Positions 26,831 to 35,025 of a stretch of DNA of 64,000 nt are shown here, piece after piece. The translations under genes and the position numbers were made by a program. Source of the DNA: Actinomadura luzonensis. Its GTDB lineage: Bacteria; Actinomycetota; Actinomycetes; Streptosporangiales; Streptosporangiaceae. Location: the NCBI RefSeq assembly GCF_022664455.2, contig NZ_JAKRKC020000001.1, forward strand, positions 124,001 through 188,000, given 5' to 3'. The notes under the pieces were generated by a model. That model did not search any database and was not told where the DNA came from. It saw only the letters and a list, made by a program, of their open reading frames with translations. Within the stretch, counting starts at the first letter, position 1; each line of letters begins with the position of its first letter.

Positions 26831-26867
26831 GACGGCCGCGGCGGGCCCCGCCCCCGCCGCGGCCGTC
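26831..26867 (+). terminator. Strong GC-rich hairpin after the nuclease gene
   Basis: A perfect 15-bp stem, GACGGCCGCGGCGGG at 26831-26845 pairing with 26853-26867, with a 7-nt loop, 18 bp after the nuclease stop. It lacks a T tract, which is normal for actinomycete terminators. Confidence 0.8.
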
Positions 26868-26948
26868 CCCGTCCTCGCTCTCCGGCGGGATGGCCTTCTT
26901 TCCGGGTACGTATTACGGTGACAGTTCACCGCCCAAGGGAGTCGTGGC

Positions 26949-27722
26949 GTGCGGGTAGTGACGTACGACATCAAGTCGGTCCGGCCCGAGCTGCCGGTGC
27001 CGCTCGCGCCCGCCGGGGGTCTGGCGGAGTTCGCCGGGCGGTGGTTGTCGGGGCTGCGCGGGCCCGCCTTCTCCCGCGCCCGGCGGGCGAACGCGGCATG
27101 GGCGGCCGTCGCCGCCGCGCTGGGCCTGGCCGGCACGCTGCTGCCCGGCCCGTGGCGGGTCGCCCTCGTCGGCTGCGCCACCACGCTGGCGCTCGTGCTC
27201 CTGGTCCGGGCGGTCGCGCTGGTGGCGTTCGAGCGCCGGCAGCGGGATTTCGAGCCGCGCTGGCTGGACGCGCAGAGCGAGCTGCTGCGGAGGCACACCT
27301 TCGAGGTCGTCCGGTTCCGCCTGCACGAGCCGGACGGCCGCCGCACCTACGACCTGGACGACCCCCGCGACGTGGACGAGCTGCTGGCCCGCCAGGAGCG
27401 GGAGAGGTCGTCGGGCGGCGCGGGCTCGCGGGCCGGCGTGCAGTTCCTCTACCGGGCGGGCGGCACCGAGGGCGGCATCGAGGGCGTCGCCGAAGTGGTC
27501 AGGGACCTGGCCGAGCTGCGGCTCCTGCCGGGGCGGGCCGGGCGCGGCTGGGCGTGGATCCGCTTCCCCGAGGCCCGCTACCTGCGCCGGCCGGGGGCGC
27601 GGCCCGCCCAGCGGGTCTACTGGACGTTGTCCGGGCCCGCCGAGGTGGCGGTGGCCGGGTCACCCGCCGGGGCCGGCTCCGGCGCGGCCGCCGTGCCGGG
27701 CAGCACCGGCCGGGCGAGGTGA
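26949..27722 (+). CDS. Hypothetical membrane protein
   Basis: 257 residues. The start is GTG 26949, preceded by AAGGGAG. After about 45 residues there are two close hydrophobic segments (about 53-68 and 71-96), then a mostly soluble C-terminal region with EVVRFRLHEPDGRRTYDLDD and GVQFLYRAGGTEGGI. I do not recognise a family. The last 35 residues are Ala/Gly-rich and overlap the end of the convergent NACHT gene by 106 bp. Confidence 0.78.
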   Translation: MRVVTYDIKSVRPELPVPLAPAGGLAEFAGRWLSGLRGPAFSRARRANAAWAAVAAALGLAGTLLPGPWRVALVGCATTLALVLLVRAVALVAFERRQRDFEPRWLDAQSELLRRHTFEVVRFRLHEPDGRRTYDLDDPRDVDELLARQERERSSGGAGSRAGVQFLYRAGGTEGGIEGVAEVVRDLAELRLLPGRAGRGWAWIRFPEARYLRRPGARPAQRVYWTLSGPAEVAVAGSPAGAGSGAAAVPGSTGRAR

Positions 27723-29725
27723 TACTGCAACAGCCGGTGGCGGAACTCGTAGAAGCCGCTGTACTGCCGTAACACCCCGCGCTCGCGGGCCTCCTGCAGG
27801 AACGTCATGAGCCGCAGCGGCGCGAGCCCGCGGGCCGCCAGCCACACCCGGGTGGTGATGAACTGCCCCCACGCGCTGGACCCGTGCGCCATGAGCCCGA
27901 GCCCGGCGGCGCTGAGGCCGCAGCCGGCGATGGCGCCGAGCAGCGCGAGCACCGCGGGCGGCAGGCTCATGACGGGCAGCGCGGCCAGCTCGGGACGGTG
28001 CCCGTCCTTCAGCGCCCCGCCCAGGTAGGCGCCGGTGAGCGCGCCGGGCACGCCGCCGGCGACCCAGGCGGCCAGCACCGCCGCCCGGTCGCTGGCCAGC
28101 AGGGAGCGCGGGGTGACCGCCTCCAGGGGGTCGGTGGGCGTGCTGACGTACCGGGCCATGGCGAAGGTGAGCCCGCTCAGCGCGCCGCCGACGACCACGT
28201 AGAACGGCGAGTCGTAGAGGAACCACACGATCACGGCGCAGGCGGCGCCGCCGGTCAGCCCGAAGCCGAGCGTCCTGGCCAGGGCGAACGTCGTCGCCCT
28301 CGCGGCGCTGCGGAACGCCGGGCGGGCCCGGCTCGGGTCGTCCTGCGGCAGGAGCGAGACGATGAACGAGCCCAGCCCGCCCGCCGACGCCCCGATCCAG
28401 AAGCCCAGCCACGGCCGGCCGAAGACGCTGAAGTACGCGGCGGCCAGCGCGGCGCAGGAGACGGTGGCGATGACGAACGCCGTCACGACGAACACCGGCC
28501 GCGGCACCGCGCGCTGCAGCCGCCACCAGGCCAGCCGCCCGGCCCCGTCCACCTGGGTGGCCAGGAACTCCAGGTAGCGGCGGGCCTTCTCGCCGCCGAC
28601 CGGCGGGCGCGTGTCGTCCGGCCTGGGCGCGAACGCCTTGGCGACCAGGGCGCCCAGCAGGTGGCGGCGGATCCGGTCGGCGGCGTCGGGGCCCGTCGCC
28701 TCCAGCAGCTCCGGCGGGACCGGCTCGCCGCCGCGGGCGACCGCGAGCGAGAGCATCAACGGCGTGCTCAGCGCCTCGGCCACCGGCCCGTCCGGGTGCG
28801 CGGCCAGCTTCGCGACGAGCGGCTCCAGCCGGTCGTCGCCGCGTTCCAGGAGGTAGGCCCGGGCGTCGGCGGCCGGCACCGGCTGCAGCCTGACGACCAG
28901 CACCCTGCGCAGCACGCGGCCCGCGTTGACCGCCTCGAACTCGGCCGAGCGGCAGCTCAGCACGAACGAGCGGCCCTCGGTCTCCTCCTCGACGCGGGCC
29001 AGGGCCGCGGTCTGGCCGCTCAGCTCGTCGAGGCCGTCGAGGACCGGCAGGACGTGGTGGCGGGCCAGGTGGGCGGCCACCCGCCTGCCGTGGCGTTCGT
29101 CGTCCACCACCGGGTAGGCGGTGAGCAGCTCCTCGGCCATCCACTCGTACAGCGGGACCGCGGGCCGCCACGACGCGAGCTGGAACAGCACCGGCACGAG
29201 CGGGACGTCGTCGCCCAGCTCCAGCGTCAGCAGCACGCAGGCCGACGTCTTGCCCGCGCCGAGGTCGCCCGTCACCACGAGCCTGGTCGGCTCACCGGCG
29301 CGGGCGTGCGCGGCGAAAGCGCCGGCCAGGGCGTCCAGGGTGCCCTCGTCCCGCACCGTGGCGGCGAGCCTGGCGTGCGGATCGGAGCCGGGGGCGGCGC
29401 GCCAGCGCAGCTCGGCCCGCTCGCCCGCGTACAGGCCGCGGAACGTCCGCTCCTCCTCCCACTGCCGGGCGACCCCGGCCCGCAGGGCGGGGACGCGCTG
29501 GCGCGCCGCCTCCTCCAGGCTGGGCGGCGGCCGGTCGCGCACCTGCATCAGCCACGGCAGCACCGCGGCCAGCACGCCCACGAACACCGGGATCACGCCG
29601 GTCCACATCTCCTGCGGCTTGATCGTGCCGTTGCCGGTGTAGACCCAGGCCACGACCACCGTCGCGATCATGATGAGGACGAGGACGACCAGGATGGCGC
29701 CGATCGTCGACCTACGGAACCTCAC
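27617..29725 (-). CDS. Membrane-anchored NACHT NTPase
   Basis: 702 residues. The start is GTG 29725 after GGAAGGGG. Two N-terminal hydrophobic segments (about 8-28 and 43-60) precede a NACHT NTPase. Walker A is VVTGDLGAGKTSACVLL (about 150-166), Walker B is HHVLPVLDGLDEL (about 223-235), and a sensor region reads RSFVLSCRSAEF. After about residue 390 there are six to eight more hydrophobic segments in place of the usual repeat sensor, ending in an RHRLLQYHLA motif seen at the end of NACHT modules. NACHT STAND NTPases act as signal switches, and some bacterial ones defend against phage. The gene overlaps the isoprenoid-synthase-like gene by 14 bp. Confidence 0.88.
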   Translation of the reverse strand: MRFRRSTIGAILVVLVLIMIATVVVAWVYTGNGTIKPQEMWTGVIPVFVGVLAAVLPWLMQVRDRPPPSLEEAARQRVPALRAGVARQWEEERTFRGLYAGERAELRWRAAPGSDPHARLAATVRDEGTLDALAGAFAAHARAGEPTRLVVTGDLGAGKTSACVLLTLELGDDVPLVPVLFQLASWRPAVPLYEWMAEELLTAYPVVDDERHGRRVAAHLARHHVLPVLDGLDELSGQTAALARVEEETEGRSFVLSCRSAEFEAVNAGRVLRRVLVVRLQPVPAADARAYLLERGDDRLEPLVAKLAAHPDGPVAEALSTPLMLSLAVARGGEPVPPELLEATGPDAADRIRRHLLGALVAKAFAPRPDDTRPPVGGEKARRYLEFLATQVDGAGRLAWWRLQRAVPRPVFVVTAFVIATVSCAALAAAYFSVFGRPWLGFWIGASAGGLGSFIVSLLPQDDPSRARPAFRSAARATTFALARTLGFGLTGGAACAVIVWFLYDSPFYVVVGGALSGLTFAMARYVSTPTDPLEAVTPRSLLASDRAAVLAAWVAGGVPGALTGAYLGGALKDGHRPELAALPVMSLPPAVLALLGAIAGCGLSAAGLGLMAHGSSAWGQFITTRVWLAARGLAPLRLMTFLQEARERGVLRQYSGFYEFRHRLLQYHLARPVLPGTAAAPEPAPAGDPATATSAGPDNVQ

Positions 29726-30707
29726 GTCCGGCCCCTTCCGAGCGTGCGGGCGGGAGCGCGTCGTCCCCCCTGACGAACACGGCCAGCCCGGCGGAGCGGG
29801 CCGCCGCCCGGCGCAGCAGGCGGCCGACCAGCGGCAGCCTGCGCGCCATCACGGCTTTCAGCAGCAGGACGTAGATCATGCCGCAGTACGGGCGGGCCGC
29901 CTTCGCGCCGTAGGCGTCCACCAGCCGGGGCCGCAGCTCGCGCATGCGGCGGGCGACGTCGGACAGGGTCAGCGCGCCGGTGGAGGCGAGGGTCCGCACG
30001 CCGTTCCGCCGGTCGAGGTCGACGTCCATGCAGTCGTCGAGCGACTGGAACGCCTCGCCGAGCGCCATGACCAGCTCGCGCTCCCGCCGGCCCAGATCGG
30101 GTCTCACCAGGCTGCACAGGGTCAGGTTGGCCAGGGCGCCCTTGCCCCGGGTGATCTTCTCCAGCACGTCGCGGGGCAGGCCGGGCTCCCGCTGCCTGCG
30201 GGACTGGCACTGGAAGCCGTGCAGCTCGGCGAGCGCCAGGAACGGGCCGGCGTCCGCCAGCGGGTGCAGCCGGTGGGCGATCCGGTAGCACAGCTCGGCG
30301 AGCAGGCGTTCCAGGTCGCCGGCGGGCGCGAAGGGCCTGGCCTGGAAGAGGTCGCTCAGCCGGTCGTCCAGCGCCGGGTCGTCGCCGCCGTCCATGAGGT
30401 CGTCGTACAGCCTGGTGACGGCGCCGGCCAGGGCGGCCACCTCCATGGGCTCGCCGCGGCCGGTCATGCGCGCGTAGCTGAGCACCGCGTACCCGATCTT
30501 CAGGCTCATCTCGCGCAGCGCCTTGCGCGCCCGCCGCCGCTCGCCCGGGTCGCGGACGATCTCGTCCACCAGGGGCGCCACGAGCGCGTCGAACACGCCC
30601 GCCAGCCTGCCCACGGTCCGGTACGCGAAAGCGGCCGTGGCAGGCAGCCCGGCCGCCAGCCGCACGCCGCGCATCAGAGCCACGAAATCAGCGAACGCCT
30701 GCCCCAT
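29712..30707 (-). CDS. Class I isoprenoid-synthase-fold protein
   Basis: 331 residues, starting MGQAFADFVALMRG. The all-helical sequence holds two Asp-rich motifs. The first is YDDLMDGGDD (D102-D106), a DDxxD in VTRLYDDLMD; the second is FQSLDDCMDVDLDRRNG (D224-D228), with a preceding GKGALANLTL. These are the Mg/diphosphate-binding motifs of trans-isoprenyl synthases and class I terpene cyclases. Overall similarity to characterised enzymes is low. There is no other isoprenoid gene nearby; the only partner is the overlapping NACHT gene. Its product could be a prenyl chain, a cyclised terpene or none. Confidence 0.75.
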   Translation of the reverse strand: MGQAFADFVALMRGVRLAAGLPATAAFAYRTVGRLAGVFDALVAPLVDEIVRDPGERRRARKALREMSLKIGYAVLSYARMTGRGEPMEVAALAGAVTRLYDDLMDGGDDPALDDRLSDLFQARPFAPAGDLERLLAELCYRIAHRLHPLADAGPFLALAELHGFQCQSRRQREPGLPRDVLEKITRGKGALANLTLCSLVRPDLGRRERELVMALGEAFQSLDDCMDVDLDRRNGVRTLASTGALTLSDVARRMRELRPRLVDAYGAKAARPYCGMIYVLLLKAVMARRLPLVGRLLRRAAARSAGLAVFVRGDDALPPARSEGAGREVP

Positions 30708-30913
30708 CCCCGCTCCCCGCCCCTGTCGAACCTGAGAGTGACACAGGCGCGACGCGAGGTAAAGCGCGGCGACCTCCGTTCACGGTCGAGGTGACCGGGT
30801 TCTCCCCTGACCCCGGGGCGCGCGGCGAGGAGGACGCGCGCGCCGTGTCGGGAACACCCTGTACGTCCTCGAAGGCGTCGCCGCCGGGGCCGAGGAGTGG
30901 ATCAGGCGGCGGT
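30708..30913. other. Intergenic gap, possible decayed coding remnant
   Basis: This 206-bp stretch lies upstream of the isoprenoid-synthase gene and downstream of rraA. On the plus strand, about 30849-30915 reads VGNTLYVLEGVAAGAEEW without a start codon, then loses coding character. It may be the tail of a lost gene or chance. The promoter of the isoprenoid/NACHT unit should lie around 30715-30760, but I cannot place its boxes. Confidence 0.3.
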
Positions 30914-31384
30914 TCACCTCCGGGTCACCAGGATGCCGTCGTCGTCGGAGAACAGCTCGGCGCCCGGGTGGAAGGTGGCGCCGCCGAAGGTGACCGGGAC
31001 GTCGCGTTCGCCGGTGCCCTGCTTGCCGCTCTTGCGGGGGTTCGAGCCGAGCGCCTTGACGCCCAGGTCGAGCTCGCGCAGGGCGGCGACGTCGCGGACG
31101 GCGCCGTTGATCACGACGCCGGCCCAGCCGTTCGTGACGGCGAGGCCCGCGATGACGTCGCCCATCAGCGCGGCCCGCAGCGAGCCGCCGCCGTCCACCA
31201 CCAGCACGCGGCCCTCCCCCGGCTCGCCGAGCACCGACTTCAGCAGCGCGTTGTCCTCGTGGCAGCGCACGGTCACGATCGGGCCCGCGAAGGCGGGGCG
31301 GCCGCCGTACTGGCGCAGTTGCAGCTCGCAGGAGTCGAGCTGGTCGCCGCGCTCGTCGTACAGGTCGGCGGTGACGATGGTCAT
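30914..31384 (-). CDS. RraA family protein (HMG aldolase / RNase E regulator-like)
   Basis: 156 residues, close to the family's usual 160. Conserved RraA blocks are seen: [59 protein letters not shown] and [15 protein letters not shown]. The G-x-x-R-D (GAVRD) and the later Asp are the metal/substrate residues of the aldolase form. It should be soluble and trimeric. It follows the MFS gene by 13 bp on the same strand, so it may belong to a small-acid uptake and breakdown unit, or be an RNase E regulator. Confidence 0.9.
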   Translation of the reverse strand: MTIVTADLYDERGDQLDSCELQLRQYGGRPAFAGPIVTVRCHEDNALLKSVLGEPGEGRVLVVDGGGSLRAALMGDVIAGLAVTNGWAGVVINGAVRDVAALRELDLGVKALGSNPRKSGKQGTGERDVPVTFGGATFHPGAELFSDDDGILVTRR

Positions 31385-31397
31385 GATGGAGCCCTTT

Positions 31398-32549
31398 CTA
31401 CGGATCGACGGGTAGCCGCCGGGCGGCGACGCCGGCCCAGCCGAGGCTGAGCGCGGTCACGAGCAGGACGCCGGCGGCGCCGAGGCCGGCGGCCATGAGC
31501 CCGGCGGCGCCCGGGATGACGAGCTGGCCGGTACGGTTGCCGACCAGCCGCAGCGACATGGCCCGCCCCCGCATCCCGGGCGGCGCGGACTCGGCCAGCC
31601 ACGACATCGTCAGCGGCTGCCCCGCGCCCAGGCCGAAGCCCGCGACGGCGAGCAGCGCCGCCAGCGTCCACAGCGGCATCGGCACGGGGGTGAGCAGCAT
31701 GGCGACGGCCGCGCCGAGCGTGCTGACGACCAGCAGCCGCCGCCGGCCCACCGCCTGGGCCAGCCGGCCGAGGAACAGGCGCGAGGCCATGGACGCCAGG
31801 CCGCGCAGGGTGAGCAGCAGGCCGACGGCGCTCGCGGTCAGCCCCAGCTCGGTGCCGAGCGCGGGCAGGTAGGTGAGGGTGATGTCGACCGCGGCCAGCA
31901 CCACGCAGCTGGTCAGCAGGGCGTGCAGGAGCCCGGGCAGGCGCAGCAGCGTCCGCAGGTCGCCGCCCTCGACGGCGGCGCGGCCGGCCTGGTGGCTCGG
32001 GAGCAGCACCGCCAGCCCGATGAGCAGCACCGCCAGGCCGCAGGAGGCGGCGAAGATGCGGCCGGTGTCGGGGATCGCGCCCCGCCCGCCGAACGCCGTG
32101 ATCAGCAGCGGGCCCGCGGCCTGGCCGAGCGACGCGGCGAAGGCGTAGTGGCCGAAGGCGGTGTCGTGGCGGCCCTGCTCGGTGGTGTTGGCGACCAGCG
32201 CCTGCTGGGCGATGACGCTGCCGAGGTGCCCGGTGCCGAGCAGCACCCCGGCCGCGACCAGCCCGACGACGGCGTGGCCGAGCGTGGCGAACGCCACCGC
32301 CGCGCCGGCCAGCAGGACCGCGCCCGCCACCGCCATGCGGCGCTCGCCGTACCGGTCGGCGGCGTGCCCGGCGGGCAGCGCCACCAGCAGCGGCGCGAGC
32401 GCGAAGCTGGCGCCCAGCACGCCGAGCAGCGCGGGCGGGACGTCCAGCTCGATCGCCCGGTAGGACATGGTGGGCCGCAGCACGAACGTGATCACCTGCG
32501 TGCCGGCCGAGTGGGCCAGCAGCACGGCGTGCCGGTACCGCGTGCTCAT
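31398..32549 (-). CDS. MFS transporter
   Basis: 383 residues with 12 hydrophobic segments and the MFS loop motif [16 protein letters not shown] between segments 2 and 3, repeated as [16 protein letters not shown] in the second half. No substrate motif is recognised. It lies between a VOC protein and rraA with gaps of 31 and 13 bp, so it is probably co-transcribed with them. Confidence 0.88.
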   Translation of the reverse strand: MSTRYRHAVLLAHSAGTQVITFVLRPTMSYRAIELDVPPALLGVLGASFALAPLLVALPAGHAADRYGERRMAVAGAVLLAGAAVAFATLGHAVVGLVAAGVLLGTGHLGSVIAQQALVANTTEQGRHDTAFGHYAFAASLGQAAGPLLITAFGGRGAIPDTGRIFAASCGLAVLLIGLAVLLPSHQAGRAAVEGGDLRTLLRLPGLLHALLTSCVVLAAVDITLTYLPALGTELGLTASAVGLLLTLRGLASMASRLFLGRLAQAVGRRRLLVVSTLGAAVAMLLTPVPMPLWTLAALLAVAGFGLGAGQPLTMSWLAESAPPGMRGRAMSLRLVGNRTGQLVIPGAAGLMAAGLGAAGVLLVTALSLGWAGVAARRLPVDP

Positions 32550-32580
32550 GATCCCCTGACTGTCGCCACCGACACCGCGA

Positions 32581-32985
32581 CTACCCGAAGTCGGCCGCCG
32601 TCATGCCCGCCGGGTGGCCGGGCGGCCACTGCACGAGCTCGATCCGGTAGCCGTCGGGGTCGGTCAGCCAGGACGTCCGCATCCCCTCCCCGAGGTCCGC
32701 CGGCGGCTCGGCCGCGACGCCCTTGGCCGCCAGCCCGGCGATCGTGGCGTCGAGGTCGTCCACCTGGACGACGAGGTGGTTGACGGCGCCGGTGTCCTTG
32801 ACCGGCCGCGCGGCGTCGTGCACGAGTTCGAGGCTGACGAACGGGTCGTCGGGCAGCTTCAGCATGGTCAGGCTGCCGAACCCGGTCTCGGGGACGAAGC
32901 CGAGCTGAACGTACCCGAGCGCGGTGTAGAAGGCGAGCGAACGTTCCCGGTCGGTGACCCGCAGGCCGAGGTGCAGCATCCGCAT
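32581..32985 (-). CDS. VOC family (glyoxalase I-like) protein
   Basis: 134 residues from ATG 32985, starting MRMLHLGLRVTDRERSLAFY, the standard VOC opening. Two beta-alpha-beta modules follow, with LVVQVDDLDATIAGLAAKG and the C-terminal WLTDPDGYRIELVQW. The metal positions H5 and E (in RIELVQ) are present, as in glyoxalase I. An upstream GTG (33117) overlaps the SnoaL-like stop as GTGA and would add 44 residues, but that stretch is Ala/Arg-rich and unlike any VOC N-terminus. Confidence 0.85.
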   Translation of the reverse strand: MRMLHLGLRVTDRERSLAFYTALGYVQLGFVPETGFGSLTMLKLPDDPFVSLELVHDAARPVKDTGAVNHLVVQVDDLDATIAGLAAKGVAAEPPADLGEGMRTSWLTDPDGYRIELVQWPPGHPAGMTAADFG

Positions 32986-33113
32986 GGGTCGGCAGAGTAG
33001 TGCCCGGCGGGCGGCGGGCACCAGCGCCGCCGGCCGGCGGGCGATGAACTGGCCGGCCTGGTCCACGGCGCTGGTCGCGCCGAGCGCGGCCGGCTGGAGC
33101 GGCCGGGCCGGTC

Positions 33114-33470
33114 TCACGTCGCCGCGAACAGGGTGACGATCTCGGCGATCCGCCCGTCGGTGACGCTGATGACGTCGAGGCCGCGCACGGCCGGCGCGCC
33201 CTCGGGCCCGAAGGCCCAGGCGAGGGCGCCCCGGCCGGCGCTCGCGTAACGCGGGCCGTCCTCGGCGAAGACGAACTCCGGCGGCACCCGGTCGAGCAGC
33301 CGCCGCGCCTTCTCCTCCAGGGCGTCCCGGCCGCGCGTGACGCCCTCCGGGTCGGTGAACACGACGTCCTCGGCGTAGATCTCGTCGATCGCCGCGCGGC
33401 GGGCCGCGGCGTCCCGGTTGCCGAAGACGTCGTGCAGGTTCGCGGCGAGCAGTTCGGGCACGGTGCGCAT
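33114..33470 (-). CDS. SnoaL-like (NTF2-fold) protein
   Basis: 118 residues with the NTF2-fold pattern of the SnoaL family: an N-terminal helix, AAIDEIYAEDVVFTDPEGVTRGRDAL, and a late strand GLDVISVTDGRIAEIVTLF. Such proteins are isomerases, cyclases or small-molecule binding folds. It lies 24 bp after the SDR gene with an [14 protein letters not shown] ribosome binding site, so they form an operon. Confidence 0.85.
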   Translation of the reverse strand: MRTVPELLAANLHDVFGNRDAAARRAAIDEIYAEDVVFTDPEGVTRGRDALEEKARRLLDRVPPEFVFAEDGPRYASAGRGALAWAFGPEGAPAVRGLDVISVTDGRIAEIVTLFAAT

Positions 33471-33494
33471 GATGGCTCCTCTCCTGGCAGGGGG

Positions 33495-34244
33495 TCAGAT
33501 CTGGCTCGCGCCGCCGTCCACGTAGATCTCGGCTCCGGTCATGAACGTGCTGGCGTCGGAGGCGAGGAAGACGACCGCGTCGGCGACCTCCTCAGGACGG
33601 CCGAGCCGGTTCATCGGGACGCCGGCCGCGAGGCCCTTGAGCAGCTGCTCCGCGCCCTCGGCGTCGGGCGCGAGGCCGCTCAGGCCCGGCGTCCCGATCG
33701 GTCCGGGGGCGATGCTGTTGACCCGGACGTCGCGGCCCACCAGCTCGGCCGCCCAGCTCCGGGTGAAGGAGCGGAGGGCCGCCTTGCTGGCGGCGTAGAC
33801 GCTGAAGGCCGCCGCGCCCTTCACGTCGATGTTGGAGCTGGTCAGCACGATCGAGGCGCCGCGGTTGAGCAGCGGCAGCACCGCCTGCACGGTGAACAGG
33901 GTGCCGCCGACGTTGGTGTTGAAGGTGTCGGCGTAGTGCTGCCAGGTGATGTCGCCGAGCGCGGCGAACTCGCCGCCGCCGGCGTTGGCGAACACGATGT
34001 CCAGTCCCTCGCCGCGGTCCCGGATCGCCGCGGCGACGCGGTCGAGGTCGGCCAGGTCGGACACGTCGGCCCGGACGCCGGCGGCGTTCGCCCCCAGCTC
34101 GGCGACGGCGGCGTCGAGCGCGTCCTGGCGGCGGCCGGTGAGGAAGACGTACGCGCCCTCGGCGGCGAGGCGGCGGGCCGCCGCGAGGCCGATGCCGGCG
34201 GTGGCGCCGGTGACGAGAGCGGTCTTGCCGGTGAGCTGTCCCAT
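33495..34244 (-). CDS. SDR family oxidoreductase
   Basis: 249 residues from ATG 34244 (MGQLTGKTALVTG), after GGCGGAG. The cofactor motif TGATAGIG, NAGGG, catalytic Ser (TSSN region), Y-x-x-x-K in FSVYAASKAAL, and the C-terminal TGAEIYVDGG are all present: a classical SDR, probably NADP(H)-linked given GRRQ. It is divergent from a TetR gene and its promoter shares operator-like repeats. It begins a minus-strand run with SnoaL-like, VOC, MFS and RraA genes. Confidence 0.92.
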   Translation of the reverse strand: MGQLTGKTALVTGATAGIGLAAARRLAAEGAYVFLTGRRQDALDAAVAELGANAAGVRADVSDLADLDRVAAAIRDRGEGLDIVFANAGGGEFAALGDITWQHYADTFNTNVGGTLFTVQAVLPLLNRGASIVLTSSNIDVKGAAAFSVYAASKAALRSFTRSWAAELVGRDVRVNSIAPGPIGTPGLSGLAPDAEGAEQLLKGLAAGVPMNRLGRPEEVADAVVFLASDASTFMTGAEIYVDGGASQI

Positions 34245-34267
34245 GGTGGTTACTCCGCCTTCTATAT

Positions 34268-34332
34268 CTGTATCGTTCGGTCCATAAAACCGTAGCACGC
34301 TCCCGGATATTTCTGGACCGATCGGTTAGAAT
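34268..34332 (+). promoter_or_regulatory. SDR/TetR divergent operator and leaderless TetR promoter
   Basis: ACCGATCGGT (34317-34326) is a perfect palindrome within TGGACCGATCGGTTA. An inverted related copy, TGGACCGAACGATA on the minus strand, lies at about 34271-34284. TAGAAT (34327-34332) is a good -10 box that ends 6 nt before the TetR ATG at 34339, implying a leaderless transcript. TetR binding here would control both genes. Confidence 0.65.
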
Positions 34333-34338
34333 GAGGGG

Positions 34339-34968
34339 ATGGCGAAGAAGATCCGGGAGCGTGGCCGCCCGCGCGGCTTCGATGCCGACGCGGCCCTCGA
34401 CCGGGCGATCGAGGTGTTCTGGCGCCAGGGATACGAGGGCGCCTCGCTCACCGACCTCACCGACGCCATGGGCGTCAACCGGTCGAGCATGTACGCCGCG
34501 TACGGCAACAAGGAGGACCTGTTCCGCCGGGCCGTCGCCCGCTACGCCGAGGCCGACATGGCGTACGCGCGCGAGGCGCTCGCCGAGCCCACCGCCTACC
34601 GCGTCATCGAGAGGTTCCTGCGCGCCAACGCCGACGCGCTCACCCGGCCCGACCGCCCGGCGGGCTGTTTATCGGTCCAGGGCGGCCTGTCCGCCGGCAG
34701 CGACGGCGGCAGCGTCGCCCGCTTCCTGGCCGCGAGCCGGCTGGCCGGCGAGCGGGCGCTGGCCGAGCGCCTGGCCCGCGCGGTCGAGGAGGGCGACCTG
34801 CCGCCCGGGACCGACCCGGCGGCCCTCGCCCGGTACGTCATGGTCGTCAGCGAGGGCAACGCGGTGCACGCCGCGGCCGGTGTGGACCGGGCGGGCCTGC
34901 ACGCCACCGTGGACCTCGCCCTGCGGGCCGTCCCGGCGAACGCCGCACCTCAGGACGGCGACGCCTGA
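34339..34968 (+). CDS. TetR family regulator with a TTA codon
   Basis: 209 residues. An N-terminal basic arm (MAKKIRERGRPRGFDADAAL) precedes the helix-turn-helix ASLTDLTDAMGVNRSSMYAAYGNKEDLFRRAV. The C-terminal domain has the CLSVQGGLSAG motif of the TetR_C_16-like/AcuR group. Codon 111 (34669-34671) is TTA, the rare leucine codon read by the bldA tRNA in streptomycetes, which often delays expression to late growth. It is divergent from the SDR gene it probably represses. Confidence 0.9.
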   Translation: MAKKIRERGRPRGFDADAALDRAIEVFWRQGYEGASLTDLTDAMGVNRSSMYAAYGNKEDLFRRAVARYAEADMAYAREALAEPTAYRVIERFLRANADALTRPDRPAGCLSVQGGLSAGSDGGSVARFLAASRLAGERALAERLARAVEEGDLPPGTDPAALARYVMVVSEGNAVHAAAGVDRAGLHATVDLALRAVPANAAPQDGDA

Positions 34969-35025
34969 CCCGGCGCCGCCCGCCCCCTCCCCCGCACGTT
35001 TGCCGCGCCTCGTGGGCGGCATGGG

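Noticed and set aside
32986..33117. GTG 33117 as VOC start (GTGA overlap with the SnoaL-like stop)
   Set aside because: It would add 44 low-complexity residues before the standard VOC opening. The overlap is probably chance, although no good ribosome binding site supports 32985 either.
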